A stretch of 64,000 nucleotides of DNA from JAEUHM01 sp964538625 (GCA_964538625.1 CAZIGH010000024.1:1-64000), one strand, 5' to 3'; shown: positions 1-10,500, numbered from the stretch's first letter. Notes: generated from the sequence alone by a model not told the origin. Program-made: numbers and translations.

Positions 1-2
1 CC

Positions 3-3000
3 CCCACACTGGTCGCCACCCTAAACTGCATCACCACCGAGCGCCTCAGCCCCGCCGTCCTCCTGGGCAAACGCCACTTCTACGATGCAGCAGATCCACG
101 CATCGCCTTCCAGCAATACATCTCCTGCGCCTCCTGCCACAATGATGGCGGACAGGATGGACGCGTCTGGGACTTCACCGGCTTCGGCGAGGGCCTCCGC
201 AACACCATCACCCTGCGCGGACGGGGTGGCATGGCTCATGGCCCAGTGCATTGGTCAGGGAACTTCGATGAAATACAGGACTTCGAGAACCAACTCCGCA
301 GCCTGCCCGGTGGCACCGGACTGATCGCAGGCAGTGCGCACCCGCCTCTGGGTTCTCCAAATGCAGGCCGCAGCGCCGACTTGGATGCACTTGCTCAATA
401 TGTCTCATTTTTGAACTTCACTGACGCGAGCCCCCACAAAAACGCGAATGGCACCCTCACCGCCGACGCTGCTGCCGGAAAAATCATCTTCCAAAACTTC
501 AACTGTGCTCAGTGCCACAGCGGCAACGCCTTTACAGACAGCGCCCTGAACCGCTTCCAAAACATCGGCACCATCAAGCCCTCCTCGGGCAAGCGCCTCG
601 GAGCCGCACTCACTGGCCTGGATACGCCCACCCTGCGCGGTCTCTGGGACACCGCACCCTACCTGCATGACGGCAGCGCGCCCTCACTCACCGCCGCCAT
701 CAACGCACACAACACCCCCAAGCCCACAGGCACCGAGCTCACCCAACTCGTCGCCTACCTCCAGAGCATCGACGATGGTGAACCCAGTGCCCCCGTCCTC
801 GGCGCACCCACCATCACCCTCTCCGCACCAGCCACCGCGTCCGGCGCATTCACCGTCAGCATCACCTCATCGCAGGCCCTTACCGGACTCACCGCCACAG
901 ACTTCACCGTCACCAATGGCAGCGCCACCGGCCTCACCGGCACAGGCAGCAGCTATACCCTCAGCATCACACCCGCCACACCCGGCAGCGTTACCGTCAC
1001 TCTCCCCGCCGGCTCAGCCACAAACATCGCCGGCATAGCCAACACCGCATCCAATCAAGTCACCACCCTTTACTCCGTAGCAGACACCACACCGCCCTCA
1101 GTCGCGCTCTCCACCACCGCCACCAGCGTCACCGCAGCCTTCACCGTCTCCGTCCAGTTTTCGGAACCCGTCACCGGTCTCACCACCAGCGACTTCACCC
1201 TCACCAATGCCACCGCCACTGCGCTCTCCGGCAGCGGCTCGGCTTACACCGTCACCATCACCCCTATCAGCAGCGGAGCCATAACCATTCGACTTCCCGC
1301 CGGAGCCGCCGCCGACAGCGCAGGGAATGCCTCCCTCGCCTCCAACACCCTCAGCCTCACCTACGCCGCACCAGACACAACACCACCCACCGTCACGCTC
1401 GTCCTCACTTCCACCCCATCGAGCAGCGGCGTCTTCACCGCAGACATCACGTTCAGCGAAACGGTCACCGGTTTCACCACCTCAGACATCGTCGTCACCA
1501 ACGGCAGCGTCACCGGCCTATCCTCCACCGGCACCACCCACACCGCCACCTTCCAGGCCACCACAGCCGGTGACATCACGATTCGCATCCCAGCGGGCGC
1601 CGTCACCGACAGCGCAGGGAATGCCTCGCTGGCCTCAAACGTCCTCACCACCACCTACGCCCCCCCGGTCGCCTTCCGCGCTCAAATCAACTTCCAGCCC
1701 GCAGGCGCTGCCATTCCGAATGGCTACATCGCAGACAGCGGTGCTGTTTTCGACACACGCAATGCCCTTCAATACGGATGGACCACCAACCACGCCAACC
1801 ACACCCGCGACCGCAACTACCACCGCGACCAGCTGCTGGATACCTTCGTCCAGATGCAAGCCGGAGCCGCCTGGGAAATCACCGTTCCCAATGGCCAATA
1901 CGACGTCACCTTCTCCGTCGGCGACCCACTTGGCTCCACACGCAACACCATCCGCATCGAGGGCACTACCATCCTGAATGCCCTCTCCTTGAGCTACGGA
2001 ACCTTCCGCCAGACCACCGCCCGCGTCACCGTGGCAGACGGACGCCTCCGCATCGACAACGGCAGCGCCAACAACAATCAGACACGACTCAACTACGTCA
2101 CCATAGCCGCCGTCACCAGCACAGCCACACCACCCACTGCCACAGGTCTCACCGCCAGCTATTACGCCGGGCGAAACTTCGACCAGCTCCGCGTCAGCCG
2201 CACAGACCAAGTCATCGACTTCGACTGGGGCACCGGCACCCCCGACTCCCGCGTGCCTACGGATGGCTTCAGCGTCCGCTGGACAGGCCACATCCTCCCC
2301 CGCTACACCGGCACCTACACCTTCATCACCACCAGTGATGACGGCGTCCGTCTCAGCATCGGAGGCACCCGCATCATCAACCAGTGGAATGACCACGCCC
2401 CCACCCAGCACAGCGGCACCATCAGCCTCCAAGCCGGCATACCCGTGCCCATCCTCATGGAGCATTACGAGAACGGCGGCGGCGCAGTCGCACGGCTCGA
2501 ATGGCAAAGCAACCAACAGAGCCGCGAAGTCATCCCAGCAGACCGCTACGTCATCCCCGCCACCAGCTCCCAAAGCGGCACCATGCTCCTCACCGGCACC
2601 GTAGAGCAGCATTCTTATCCCGCCACCTACTCGCAGTGGCGCAACAGCGGACGCCTCTCCAATCTCACAGATGACAATGCCGATGGCGATGACTACGACG
2701 ACCTCATGGAATACGGACTCGGCGGCACACCCGGAACCGGCATCCAGGTGAGCGAAGGCCTCCACCTCACCCAGAATGAAAACGGCTCCATCACCGCTTC
2801 CATCATCTGCCCAGTCGCCCCCACAGACATCCGTTACTCCCTGGAAACCACGCAGGATCTCCGCTATTGGACCGAGCTCCCGCTCGATGCCTCCCGCACT
2901 GAGCGCAGCGACGGCAGCGTCCTACTCGAATGGACCGCTCTCGAAACGCGTCAAGGCCTCAGCCCCCAGCGCGGCATCATCCGCCTCCGCGTCGCCCACG

Positions 3001-3962
3001 CCGGCGGCACCAGTTCCGTCACCTCACCTTACGGCTGGCAGAACACCCAGCTCACACCCGGCACCCACACCTTCGGCCTGAACCTCGTCCACCCGCCTCT
3101 CTTCGCCGGCTTTGCCGCTTCAAATACCGCCACCACCATCGAACTCGCAGACCTGGCCGCACACGGACGCACCCCAGACCCAGATGCACGTTACTACCTC
3201 GAAGTGCGCAACGGCAGCTACGAAGGCCATCGCTTTGACCTCGCCAGCATCGCAGAAGGCAGCGTCACCATAGACACCACCTCACCTCACAACACCCTCC
3301 CCCATCTACCCGCCTCCGCCCTGAATGGAGCGCGCGTACTCGTGCGTCCTCACGTCACCGTAGAGCAGGTCTTCCCAAAAGAACACTTCACCGGCAGCAG
3401 CCGAGTCACCAGCTCAGACCAAGTCCTCTTCCACAAAGACGGGAAATACGAGACCCTCTTCCTTCTCCAGACCGGCAGCCCCACCTCAGGCTGGCACCAG
3501 TGGACATCCTCTCAGGATGCCACCCTGGCGGACGCAGGCCAGCGCATCATCCCTCCCGGCACCGGCCTCATGGTCCGCATCGTCGCCAGCACCAAACGCA
3601 TCACCTTCATGGGTGCCGTCCGCATGGATCCCTTCGCGCAGAAACTTGTTGCAGGCCACAACCTCATCACCAACCCCTGGCCCCTGGACGCCAGCCCCAA
3701 CGCCGCTGGCCTCACCCTTGAAAACGGTTTCACCGGCACCCTCCGCCCCGGCACCTCAGATCAGTTGCAGCTCTGGAACGGCATCGGCTACACCAGCTAT
3801 TGGCTCGTCAATGGGGGCACCAACTGGAAACACTGGACCGCCATGGACAGCGCAAGCCTTGCCGATCATGGCCACCTCCCCCTCCTGCGCTCCCAGCAGG
3901 CCACCTTCCTCAAAGCGCAAGAACCCAGCACCCGCCGTCCTTGGGTCCTTCACGTTCCGTAA
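3..3962 (+). CDS. Secreted dihaem cytochrome fused to Ig-like, malectin-like and PA14 domains (5' partial)
   Basis: The reading frame is open from the first bases of the window, so the true start lies upstream; about 1319 residues are visible. Two c-type haem motifs, CASCH (126-140) and CAQCH (504-518), lie in a MauG/cytochrome-c-peroxidase-like fold. Three tandem bacterial Ig-like repeats follow (about 800-1660, each starting near a DTTPP motif), then a malectin-like region (about 1670-2110), a PA14 domain (about 2150-2560) and a C-terminal region of a kind I associate with verrucomicrobial surface proteins. Family knowledge: dihaem cytochromes of this type act in the periplasm or at the surface, and PA14 and malectin-like domains bind glycans. 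The substrate is unknown. Translation ends at TAA 3960-3962. Confidence 0.8.
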   Translation, partial: PTLVATLNCITTERLSPAVLLGKRHFYDAADPRIAFQQYISCASCHNDGGQDGRVWDFTGFGEGLRNTITLRGRGGMAHGPVHWSGNFDEIQDFENQLRSLPGGTGLIAGSAHPPLGSPNAGRSADLDALAQYVSFLNFTDASPHKNANGTLTADAAAGKIIFQNFNCAQCHSGNAFTDSALNRFQNIGTIKPSSGKRLGAALTGLDTPTLRGLWDTAPYLHDGSAPSLTAAINAHNTPKPTGTELTQLVAYLQSIDDGEPSAPVLGAPTITLSAPATASGAFTVSITSSQALTGLTATDFTVTNGSATGLTGTGSSYTLSITPATPGSVTVTLPAGSATNIAGIANTASNQVTTLYSVADTTPPSVALSTTATSVTAAFTVSVQFSEPVTGLTTSDFTLTNATATALSGSGSAYTVTITPISSGAITIRLPAGAAADSAGNASLASNTLSLTYAAPDTTPPTVTLVLTSTPSSSGVFTADITFSETVTGFTTSDIVVTNGSVTGLSSTGTTHTATFQATTAGDITIRIPAGAVTDSAGNASLASNVLTTTYAPPVAFRAQINFQPAGAAIPNGYIADSGAVFDTRNALQYGWTTNHANHTRDRNYHRDQLLDTFVQMQAGAAWEITVPNGQYDVTFSVGDPLGSTRNTIRIEGTTILNALSLSYGTFRQTTARVTVADGRLRIDNGSANNNQTRLNYVTIAAVTSTATPPTATGLTASYYAGRNFDQLRVSRTDQVIDFDWGTGTPDSRVPTDGFSVRWTGHILPRYTGTYTFITTSDDGVRLSIGGTRIINQWNDHAPTQHSGTISLQAGIPVPILMEHYENGGGAVARLEWQSNQQSREVIPADRYVIPATSSQSGTMLLTGTVEQHSYPATYSQWRNSGRLSNLTDDNADGDDYDDLMEYGLGGTPGTGIQVSEGLHLTQNENGSITASIICPVAPTDIRYSLETTQDLRYWTELPLDASRTERSDGSVLLEWTALETRQGLSPQRGIIRLRVAHAGGTSSVTSPYGWQNTQLTPGTHTFGLNLVHPPLFAGFAASNTATTIELADLAAHGRTPDPDARYYLEVRNGSYEGHRFDLASIAEGSVTIDTTSPHNTLPHLPASALNGARVLVRPHVTVEQVFPKEHFTGSSRVTSSDQVLFHKDGKYETLFLLQTGSPTSGWHQWTSSQDATLADAGQRIIPPGTGLMVRIVASTKRITFMGAVRMDPFAQKLVAGHNLITNPWPLDASPNAAGLTLENGFTGTLRPGTSDQLQLWNGIGYTSYWLVNGGTNWKHWTAMDSASLADHGHLPLLRSQQATFLKAQEPSTRRPWVLHVP

Positions 3963-3989
3963 GGCGAAATCACAGCCGTCCCGAGCGTG

Positions 3990-4164
3990 CCTGATTCATG
4001 AAAGTCCTAGCGAGACGCAGTGAAAGCCCGCAGTGGCAAGGCGGGCGCAGTTTTGAAAGGCTGAGTGCATTGGTGAATGCTCGGTGCCTTTCAAAACAAG
4101 CCCAACGCCGCGAATGCGGGCTTGCAGCAAGTCGCAAGAGCGTTTCATGAATCAGTCAGGCTAG
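3990..4164 (-). repeat. ~175-bp element with inverted ends, copy 1
   Basis: The outer ends are inverted repeats (GCCTGATTCATGAA at the left, TTCATGAATCAG..CAGGC at the right, with a 4-nt difference between arms). Inside lie a GCCCGC/GCGGGC stem, a long stem TTTTGAAAGGC/GCCTTTCAAAA whose loop is itself partly palindromic, and a CAAGCCC/GCGGGCTTG stem. The element has no ORF. Its reverse complement matches 15003-15186 closely over the central 70 bases. It lies between the secreted cytochrome gene and tetR. A MITE-like non-autonomous element is the simplest reading; a structured RNA or REP-type repeat is possible. Confidence 0.75.
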
Positions 4165-4230
4165 GTGGTGGAACGTGACACAGGAAATGATCCACCCATC
4201 CTCATCCTCCGCAGCCGTTACGCCTGAAGC

Positions 4231-4244
4231 AAATAGTTGACTAA
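4231..4244 (+). promoter_or_regulatory. Candidate TetR operator upstream of tetR
   Basis: AAATAGTTGACTAA recurs exactly as its reverse complement at 4918-4931, directly before the efflux channel gene. The core TAGT-N2-ACTA is palindromic, as expected for a dimeric regulator. It also contains a TTGACT that could serve as a -35 box. Function is inferred. Confidence 0.55.
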
Positions 4245-4256
4245 GCGTCTATATTC

Positions 4257-4284
4257 CCCATAGTTCGAGCGCTTCGACTATGGG
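4257..4284. promoter_or_regulatory. 28-bp palindrome spanning the tetR start codon
   Basis: Perfect 8-bp arms CCCATAGT/ACTATGGG enclose a TCGA..TCGA centre. The right arm includes the ATG of tetR (4280). It could be a second operator for autorepression or a hairpin that hides the start codon in the mRNA. Confidence 0.5.
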
Positions 4285-4900
4285 ACGCACCTCTGATGCC
4301 AGAAAACGTTTGATGGACACGGTCCTGGAACTCGTCTGGACGGGTTCCTATGGCCGTACCACCATCGATCTCATCTGTGAGCGGGCAGGCGTGAAGAAGG
4401 GTAGCTTTTACTACTTCTTCCCTTCCAAAAGCGAGCTCACCGCCGCAGCACTGGAAGCCTCCTGGAACCAGGAATGCAAGCCTGTCATGGACGCCATCTT
4501 TTCCGCCGCCAAGGACCCCCTTCAGCGGCTGAAAGACCACCTAGACCACTCCTACCGCGAACAGGTGGAGATGAAAGAGAAGCATGGCTGCGTGCTCGGT
4601 TGCCCCCTACTAGCCCTCGGAAATGAAATCAGCACTCAGGATCAGCACCTGCGTGAAGTCATCCAGCACATCATGAGTGTCCACGGGCGCTACGTCGAAT
4701 CCGCTCTGCGAGAGGCCGCAGAGCGCGGTCAGATCAAGTGCCCAGACCCCGCCCAGACCGCACACACGCTGTTCCTCTTGTGGGAAGGCGCCCTGGCAGA
4801 AGCCAGAATCAAAAACGACCTCTCCGGAGTCCAGGCACTCTGGACTGCCATCCAGCAAGTCCTCGGCATTCAGGAATCACCCACCATGGCCGCAGCCTAG
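4280..4900 (+). CDS. TetR/AcrR-family transcriptional repressor
   Basis: A 206-residue protein with an N-terminal TetR helix-turn-helix (residues about 8-55; motif TIDLICERAGVKKGSFYYFF), then an all-helical ligand-binding half with two cysteines near HGCVLGCPLLAL. The length is typical of the family. Members of this family usually repress an adjacent drug-efflux operon and release DNA on binding the drug. The RND efflux genes follow immediately on the same strand, and the same 14-bp motif occurs in front of both this gene and the channel gene, which supports control of itself and of the pump. The ATG lies in a palindrome (4257-4284). The inducer cannot be read from sequence. Confidence 0.92.
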   Translation: MGRTSDARKRLMDTVLELVWTGSYGRTTIDLICERAGVKKGSFYYFFPSKSELTAAALEASWNQECKPVMDAIFSAAKDPLQRLKDHLDHSYREQVEMKEKHGCVLGCPLLALGNEISTQDQHLREVIQHIMSVHGRYVESALREAAERGQIKCPDPAQTAHTLFLLWEGALAEARIKNDLSGVQALWTAIQQVLGIQESPTMAAA

Positions 4901-4917
4901 CCTTTCAAACTAGCCAT

Positions 4918-4931
4918 TTAGTCAACTATTT
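4918..4931 (-). promoter_or_regulatory. Candidate TetR operator upstream of the efflux operon
   Basis: TTAGTCAACTATTT is the exact reverse complement of 4231-4244. It sits in the 41-bp gap between the tetR stop and the ATG of the outer-membrane channel gene. Assignment to the TetR protein is inferred from this pairing. Confidence 0.55.
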
Positions 4932-4941
4932 CCTGTATCGA

Positions 4942-6357
4942 ATGAACTCCAAATCCACCACCATCACTCTCGCAGCACTTGCCCTCGCCATAGGTCACAC
5001 AGCCGCCGAGTCTCCAAACCCTCCCTCCACCTGGAAAACCGCAGCGCTCTCAGGCAACACCACCTCCTCGGACTGGTGGACCCTGTTCAAGGACCCGCAG
5101 CTCTCCAGCTACATCACCGAGGCCACCACCAGCTACCCCGGCATCAAAGCCCAGCTCGCACGCATCGAGAAGGCCAGAGCCGCAGTCGTCATCGCACGCT
5201 CCGCTTGGTTTCCACGGCTAGACAGCAGGGGCGCCGCCTCTCGGGATGCCTACTCCTCCACCACCATCTTCGCCCTCCCAGGTTCCAATACCTTCACCGC
5301 CGGCGTGGACCTGAGTTACGAACTCGATGTCTGGGGGCGAGTGCGAAGCCACGTGCAGGCCGCCCGTGCCCAGACTCACAGCGCCGAAGCAGATGCCCAG
5401 GCCATCCGTCTCATGCTCGGCAGCGAGGTGGCCAGGGTGTACTTTGCCCTGCGCTCCATCGACGAGGAGCGGCAGCTTCTCCAGGACACCCTCAAACTGC
5501 GCCAGGAAGCGCTGGACTACGCCAAAGCCCGCGTGGACGCCGGTGCCGCCAACGAACTGGATCGCGTTCGCGCCGAGGCAGAGCTGGCAGGCACAGAAGC
5601 TGAAATCGCCGCACTCGCCGGGCCGCGCGCTGAGCTCGAAAACGCGCTCGCACTCACCCTCGGGCGGGTGGCCAGCGGATTCCGCGTGCCGGTGAAAACC
5701 CTTCCAGGCAGCATCCCCTCCGTGCCCACCGTCATGCCCGGCGAGCTTGTACAGCGTCGGCCAGACGTAGCCTCTGCACTTCGCCTGGTCGATGCAGCAC
5801 AGGCCAGCATCGGAGTCGCCAGGGCAGACTTCTTCCCCCGCATTTCCCTAGGGGCCAGCACCGGACTTACCTCAGCGGAGACCGGCAACCTCATCGACAA
5901 AGACAGCAACGACTGGAGCATCGGCATCCGCTTCTCGTGGCCCATCTTTGTCGCCGGCGCACGCAAAGCCGCCGTGGCCTCAGCCAGCGCCGCACTTGTG
6001 GAAGCACGCAGCGCCTATGAAGAACGCGTTCTCACCGCCTTCCAGGAAGTGGAGTCCCTGCTGGCCACGCTCAAAGCACAGCGCACCCAAGAGACATCCC
6101 AGAAGCGCCTCGCATCCGCCGCAGCCTCAGCCTCCGCCCTGGCACGTCAGCGCTACAAAGAAGGCGTCACCACTTACCTCGAAGTCATCGAAGCCGAACG
6201 CACTGAACTCACCGCTCGCCGCAGCCTCGTACAACTTCGCGGCCAGCAGCTCATCACCACCGTCCAGCTCATCAAGGCCCTCGGAGGCGGATGGGACGGC
6301 GTCACCACTCCGCAACCTACCACTACTCTCACACCCGCCACCACCTCCCTCAAATGA
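4942..6357 (+). CDS. RND efflux outer-membrane channel (OprM/NodT/TolC family)
   Basis: I chose ATG 4942 because it gives a clean signal peptide (MNSKSTTITLAALALAIG) and follows the candidate operator; the 471-residue length fits the family. Two outer-membrane-efflux repeats of long alpha-helical hairpins are visible: one around YELDVWGRVRSHVQAARA, the other ending near RQRYKEGVTTYLEVIEAE. The conserved RPDV motif (LVQRRPDVASALR) separates them. The protein forms the trimeric outer-membrane duct of a tripartite pump. No lipobox cysteine follows the signal peptide, unlike many OprM proteins. Its TGA overlaps the ATG of the adaptor gene (ATGA), indicating translational coupling. Confidence 0.93.
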   Translation: MNSKSTTITLAALALAIGHTAAESPNPPSTWKTAALSGNTTSSDWWTLFKDPQLSSYITEATTSYPGIKAQLARIEKARAAVVIARSAWFPRLDSRGAASRDAYSSTTIFALPGSNTFTAGVDLSYELDVWGRVRSHVQAARAQTHSAEADAQAIRLMLGSEVARVYFALRSIDEERQLLQDTLKLRQEALDYAKARVDAGAANELDRVRAEAELAGTEAEIAALAGPRAELENALALTLGRVASGFRVPVKTLPGSIPSVPTVMPGELVQRRPDVASALRLVDAAQASIGVARADFFPRISLGASTGLTSAETGNLIDKDSNDWSIGIRFSWPIFVAGARKAAVASASAALVEARSAYEERVLTAFQEVESLLATLKAQRTQETSQKRLASAAASASALARQRYKEGVTTYLEVIEAERTELTARRSLVQLRGQQLITTVQLIKALGGGWDGVTTPQPTTTLTPATTSLK

Positions 6358-7529
6358 GACCTTATCAACTCCTCCCACTCACCGCCCTGCTGTTTACCAG
6401 CTGCGGCAAGCCACCCGTCGCGGCACCCATGCAAATGCCGCCGACCACGGTCACCATAGCCCACGCCACCGAGCAGGAAGTCCAGGACTGGGACGAGTTC
6501 ACCGGTCGCATCGACGCCTCTGCCAGCGTGCGGCTTTACTCCCAAGTCACCGGCTACCTCCAGAGCATCCACTTTGTCGATGGCTCCGAGGTAAAAAAAG
6601 ACCAGCTCCTGTTCCAAATCGACCCCCGTCCCTTCCAGGTCATCCACGACCAGGCAAAAGCCCAGCTCGAGCAAGCACGCGTGCGCCAGTCCCTCAGCAA
6701 GTCAGAGTTCGATCGTGCGAAAAAGCTCGTCGAAACCAAAGCCATCTCCGCAGAGGAGTTCGACACGCGCGCCACCGCCCTTCAGGAAGCCGAAGCCGCC
6801 CTCAAAGCGGCTGAAGCCGCTCTGGCCAAGGCCAAGATCGACGTCGAATATTGCAGCGTCAAAGCCCCCATGGACGGACGCATCGGTCGCCGTCTCATGG
6901 ACATCGGCGGCCTAGTTATCGGCGGCCCCATGGGTGCCACCGAGCTGGCCAGCATCGTCGGCCTAGACCCCATCTACGCTTACATCGACGCCGATGAGCA
7001 GTCCGTGCTTCGCTACCAGCGGCTCAACCGAGAAGGCAACGGCGCCTCCAAAGTGGAAGATCGAGTACCCTGTGAAATGGCCCTTGCAGACAGTCAGGGC
7101 TTCCCCTACAAGGGCGTCATCGACTTCGTGGACAACCGCTTGGACCCCACCACCGGCACCATCCAGGTGCGCGCCGTTTTTGAAAACCCCCTCCCAAAGC
7201 GCGGCCAGCGCGAGCTCCAGCCAGGTTACTTCGCCCGCGTTCGCGTGCCCGCCAGCGCCCCATACAAAGCTTTGCTCATTGATGACAAAGCCATCGTCTC
7301 CGACCAGGCCAGCAAGCTGGTCATGACCATTGGAGAGGGAAACATCGTCACCCCCAAACCCGTCGTCCTGGGACCTCTCAACAACGGCAAACGCATCATC
7401 CGCAGCGGCATCACCGCCCAAGACCAAATCATCATCAACGGCCTCTCCAAAGCCTTCCCCGGCACACCCGTCATCCCTCAAACCGAAGCTGAAGCCCAAG
7501 CCGCCGCTCAGCCGCCCTCCGGTCACTAA
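6354..7529 (+). CDS. RND efflux periplasmic adaptor lipoprotein (AcrA/MexA family)
   Basis: Start ATG 6354 overlaps the preceding stop by ATGA and yields an N-terminus with a lipobox-like LLFTSCGK, so this 391-residue protein is probably a lipoprotein. It shows the usual order: a biotinyl-lipoyl half (YSQVTGYLQSIHFVDGSEVK), a coiled-coil hairpin (about residues 100-170, rich in Ala/Glu/Lys), the second lipoyl half (APMDGRIGRRLMDIGG), a beta-barrel and a membrane-proximal domain ending near VINGLSKAFPGTPV-like sequence. It bridges the inner-membrane pump and outer-membrane channel encoded on either side. The pump gene starts 27 nt downstream. Confidence 0.94.
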   Translation: MRPYQLLPLTALLFTSCGKPPVAAPMQMPPTTVTIAHATEQEVQDWDEFTGRIDASASVRLYSQVTGYLQSIHFVDGSEVKKDQLLFQIDPRPFQVIHDQAKAQLEQARVRQSLSKSEFDRAKKLVETKAISAEEFDTRATALQEAEAALKAAEAALAKAKIDVEYCSVKAPMDGRIGRRLMDIGGLVIGGPMGATELASIVGLDPIYAYIDADEQSVLRYQRLNREGNGASKVEDRVPCEMALADSQGFPYKGVIDFVDNRLDPTTGTIQVRAVFENPLPKRGQRELQPGYFARVRVPASAPYKALLIDDKAIVSDQASKLVMTIGEGNIVTPKPVVLGPLNNGKRIIRSGITAQDQIIINGLSKAFPGTPVIPQTEAEAQAAAQPPSGH

Positions 7530-7556
7530 TCCCAGGCGACAAGCCACCCCTCTCTC

Positions 7557-10500
7557 ATGAACTTCGCCAAGTTCTTCATTGAGCGCCCCATCTTCGCGGC
7601 GGTGCTCTCCATCATCCTCACCCTCACCGGTGGACTCGCCCTGTTCACACTGCCCATCGAGCAGTATCCCCAAGTCGCCCCGCCCACCGTACTCGTCACC
7701 GCACGCTACCCAGGCGCCAACCCGGAAGTGCTGGCGCAAACCGTCGCACGCCCCATCGAGCAAGAGATCAACGGCGTAGAGAACATGCTCTACATGAAGT
7801 CCACCGCCACCTCTGACGGCGTCTGCACCATCACCGTGGTCTTCAAACTCGGCACCGACCTCGACATCGCTCAGGTCCAGGTGCAGAACCGCGTAGCCGT
7901 AGCAGAGGCACGCCTGCCAGAAGACGTGCGTCGCCTCGGCATCTCCACCGTCAAGCAATCGCCAAACTTCACCCTCGTAGTCAATCTGCTCTCCCCTGAC
8001 GGCAGCCTCGACGAACTCTACGTGGGCAACTACGCGCTCCTCAATATCAAAGACCAGCTCGCCCGCCTGCCCGGCGTCGGCCTTGTGCAGAACTTTGGTG
8101 CCTCAGAGTACTCCATGCGCATCTGGCTAGACCCAGACAAAATCTCCGCCCGAAACATGACCGTCAGCGACGTCGTAGCGGCCATCCGAGAGCAGAACGT
8201 CCAGGCCGCCGCAGGCATCCTCGGCGCAGCGCCCGCACCAGAAGGCACCAACTACCAGATCAGCGTCACCACCCAGGGCCGCCTCGTCGAAGCCGCCGAG
8301 TTTGAGAACATCATCATCAAGCGCGGAGAAAACGGTCAGGTCATCAAGGTCAAGGACGTAGCCCGCGTCGAGCTCGCTGGCCGCGATTACTCCAGCGAGT
8401 CCTACATCGACGGCATACCCACCTCCGCGCTCGGCGTCTTTCAGCTCCCCGGCTCCAACGCACTGGAAACCAGCGCCGCCGTCCGCGCCAAAATGGAGGA
8501 ACTCAGGAAAAACTTCCCCCCCGGCCTCGACTACAAAATCGTCTATGACACCACCATCTTCACCCAAAAGTCCATCGACGCCGTCATCCACACCTTCATC
8601 GAAGCCCTCGGTCTCGTCATCTTCGTCGTCATCCTCTTCCTGCAAACCTGGCGCGCCTCCATCATCCCGCTCCTCGCCGTGCCCGTGTCCATCATCGGCA
8701 CCTTCCTTGTCATGCAGTTGTTCGGTTTCTCACTCAACAACCTCACCCTCTTCGGCCTCGTCCTGGCCATCGGCATCGTCGTAGATGACGCCATCGTCGT
8801 CGTCGAAAACGTGGAGCGCAACATCGCCCTCGGCCTCTCTCCCCGGCAGGCCACCCACAAAGCCATGGAGGAAGTCAGTGGCCCCGTCATCGCCATCGCC
8901 GTCGTCTTGAGCGCCGTCTTCATCCCCACCGCCTTCATGACCGGCCTCACCGGACAGTTCTACAAACAGTTCGCCCTCACCATCGCCACCGCCACCATCA
9001 TCTCCGCCTTCAACTCCCTCACCCTCTCCCCTGCACTCAGCGCCCTCTTGCTCAAGTCCCACCACGACAAGCCAGACTGGTTCCAGCGCCTCCTCAACGT
9101 CCTCTTCGGCTGGTTGTTCAAGTCCTTCGAATGGTTCTTCAACAAGCTCACCCATGGCTACGGCCGCCTAGTCAGAGGCACCCTGCGCGTCTCCCTCGTA
9201 GCCCTGCTCGTCTATGGCGGACTGCTTTTCCTCACTGGCAAAACCTTCATGCAGGTGCCAGGCGGCTTCGTCCCCACCAGTGACAAAGGCTACCTCATTG
9301 CCTTCGCCCAGCTTCCAGATGCCGCCTCCATCGAGCGCAGCCGCGCCGTCACCCACGAAATGACCAGACGCGCCATGGCCATCCCCGGCGTAGCCCACAG
9401 CATCGAGATCCCCGGCTTCCACCTCATGTCCGGCGGCATCATGCCCAACGCCGGCACCCTCTTCATCATCCTGGAAGACTTCGAAAAACGCGTCGGAGAT
9501 CCCTCCAAAAGCATGGACTCCATCCTGGGCCAAATCATGGGTGCCTACAGCCAAATGCAAGAAGCCATGGTCTTCTGCTTCCCCCCGCCACCTGTGGATG
9601 GCATCGGCAACACCGGCGGCTTCACCATGCAAATCAAGGACAACACCGCCCAGGGCAAAGACGCCCTCGCCGGAGCCGCATTCAGCCTCATGATGCAGGC
9701 GAACCAGATCCCCGGACTCACCAGCGTCTTCACCACCATGCGGCCAAACGTCCCACAGGTCCGCATCGACGTCGATCGCGTCAAGGCAAAGAGCATGGGC
9801 GTACGCCTCGCAGACGTGTTTGATACCCTGCAAACCTGCCTCGGCTCCATCTACGTCAACGACTTCAACCGCTTCGGCCGCGTCTATCAAGTCACCGCCC
9901 AGGCAGAAGCAAAATACCGCGTCTCCCCCACAGACATCACCCGGCTCAAAGTGCGCAATGACCAAGGCGGCATGGTACCGCTCGGCACCCTCGTCACCGT
10001 CCATGAGACCACCGGGCTGGACATCGCCAGCGGCTTCAACACCGCATCCAGCGCCGACCTCAGCGGCAACACCCTCCCCGGCGTCTCCTCCGGACAAGCC
10101 ATCAAACTCATGGAACAGCTCGCCGCCCGTGAACTGCCCCGCGGCTTCTCCATCGAGTGGACAGACCTCTCCCTCCAGCAAATCCTCGCCGGAAACAGCG
10201 CCGTCTTCATCTTCCCACTCTGCGTCATCTTCGTCTTCCTCGCCCTCGCCGCCCAATATGAAAGCTGGACGCTCCCGCTCGCCATCATCCTCATCGTTCC
10301 CCTCGTCATCCTAGCCGCACTTTGGGGCGTCATCCTCCGCGGCATGGACAACAACATCTTCACCCAAATCGGCTTCGTCGTACTCGTCGGACTCGCCGCC
10401 AAAAACGCCATCCTCATCGTCGAGTTCGCCAAACAACTCCAGGACCAAGGCCGCAGCATCATCGACGCCACCGTCGAAGCCGCCAAGCTCCGCCTCCGCC

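Noticed and set aside
1635..2765. A minus-strand 376-codon ORF inside the cytochrome fusion gene
   Set aside because: It is an antisense shadow of the strongly biased coding frame, which shows clear domains.
3963..4279. Possible attC or integron site in the structured element
   Set aside because: No integrase gene or cassette array in the window, and the element's ends lack the GTTRRRY core; a MITE-like repeat fits better.
9168..10256. A minus-strand 362-codon ORF inside the RND pump gene
   Set aside because: Antisense shadow; Gly/Asp/Glu-rich translation without domain, opposite a full-length AcrB homologue.
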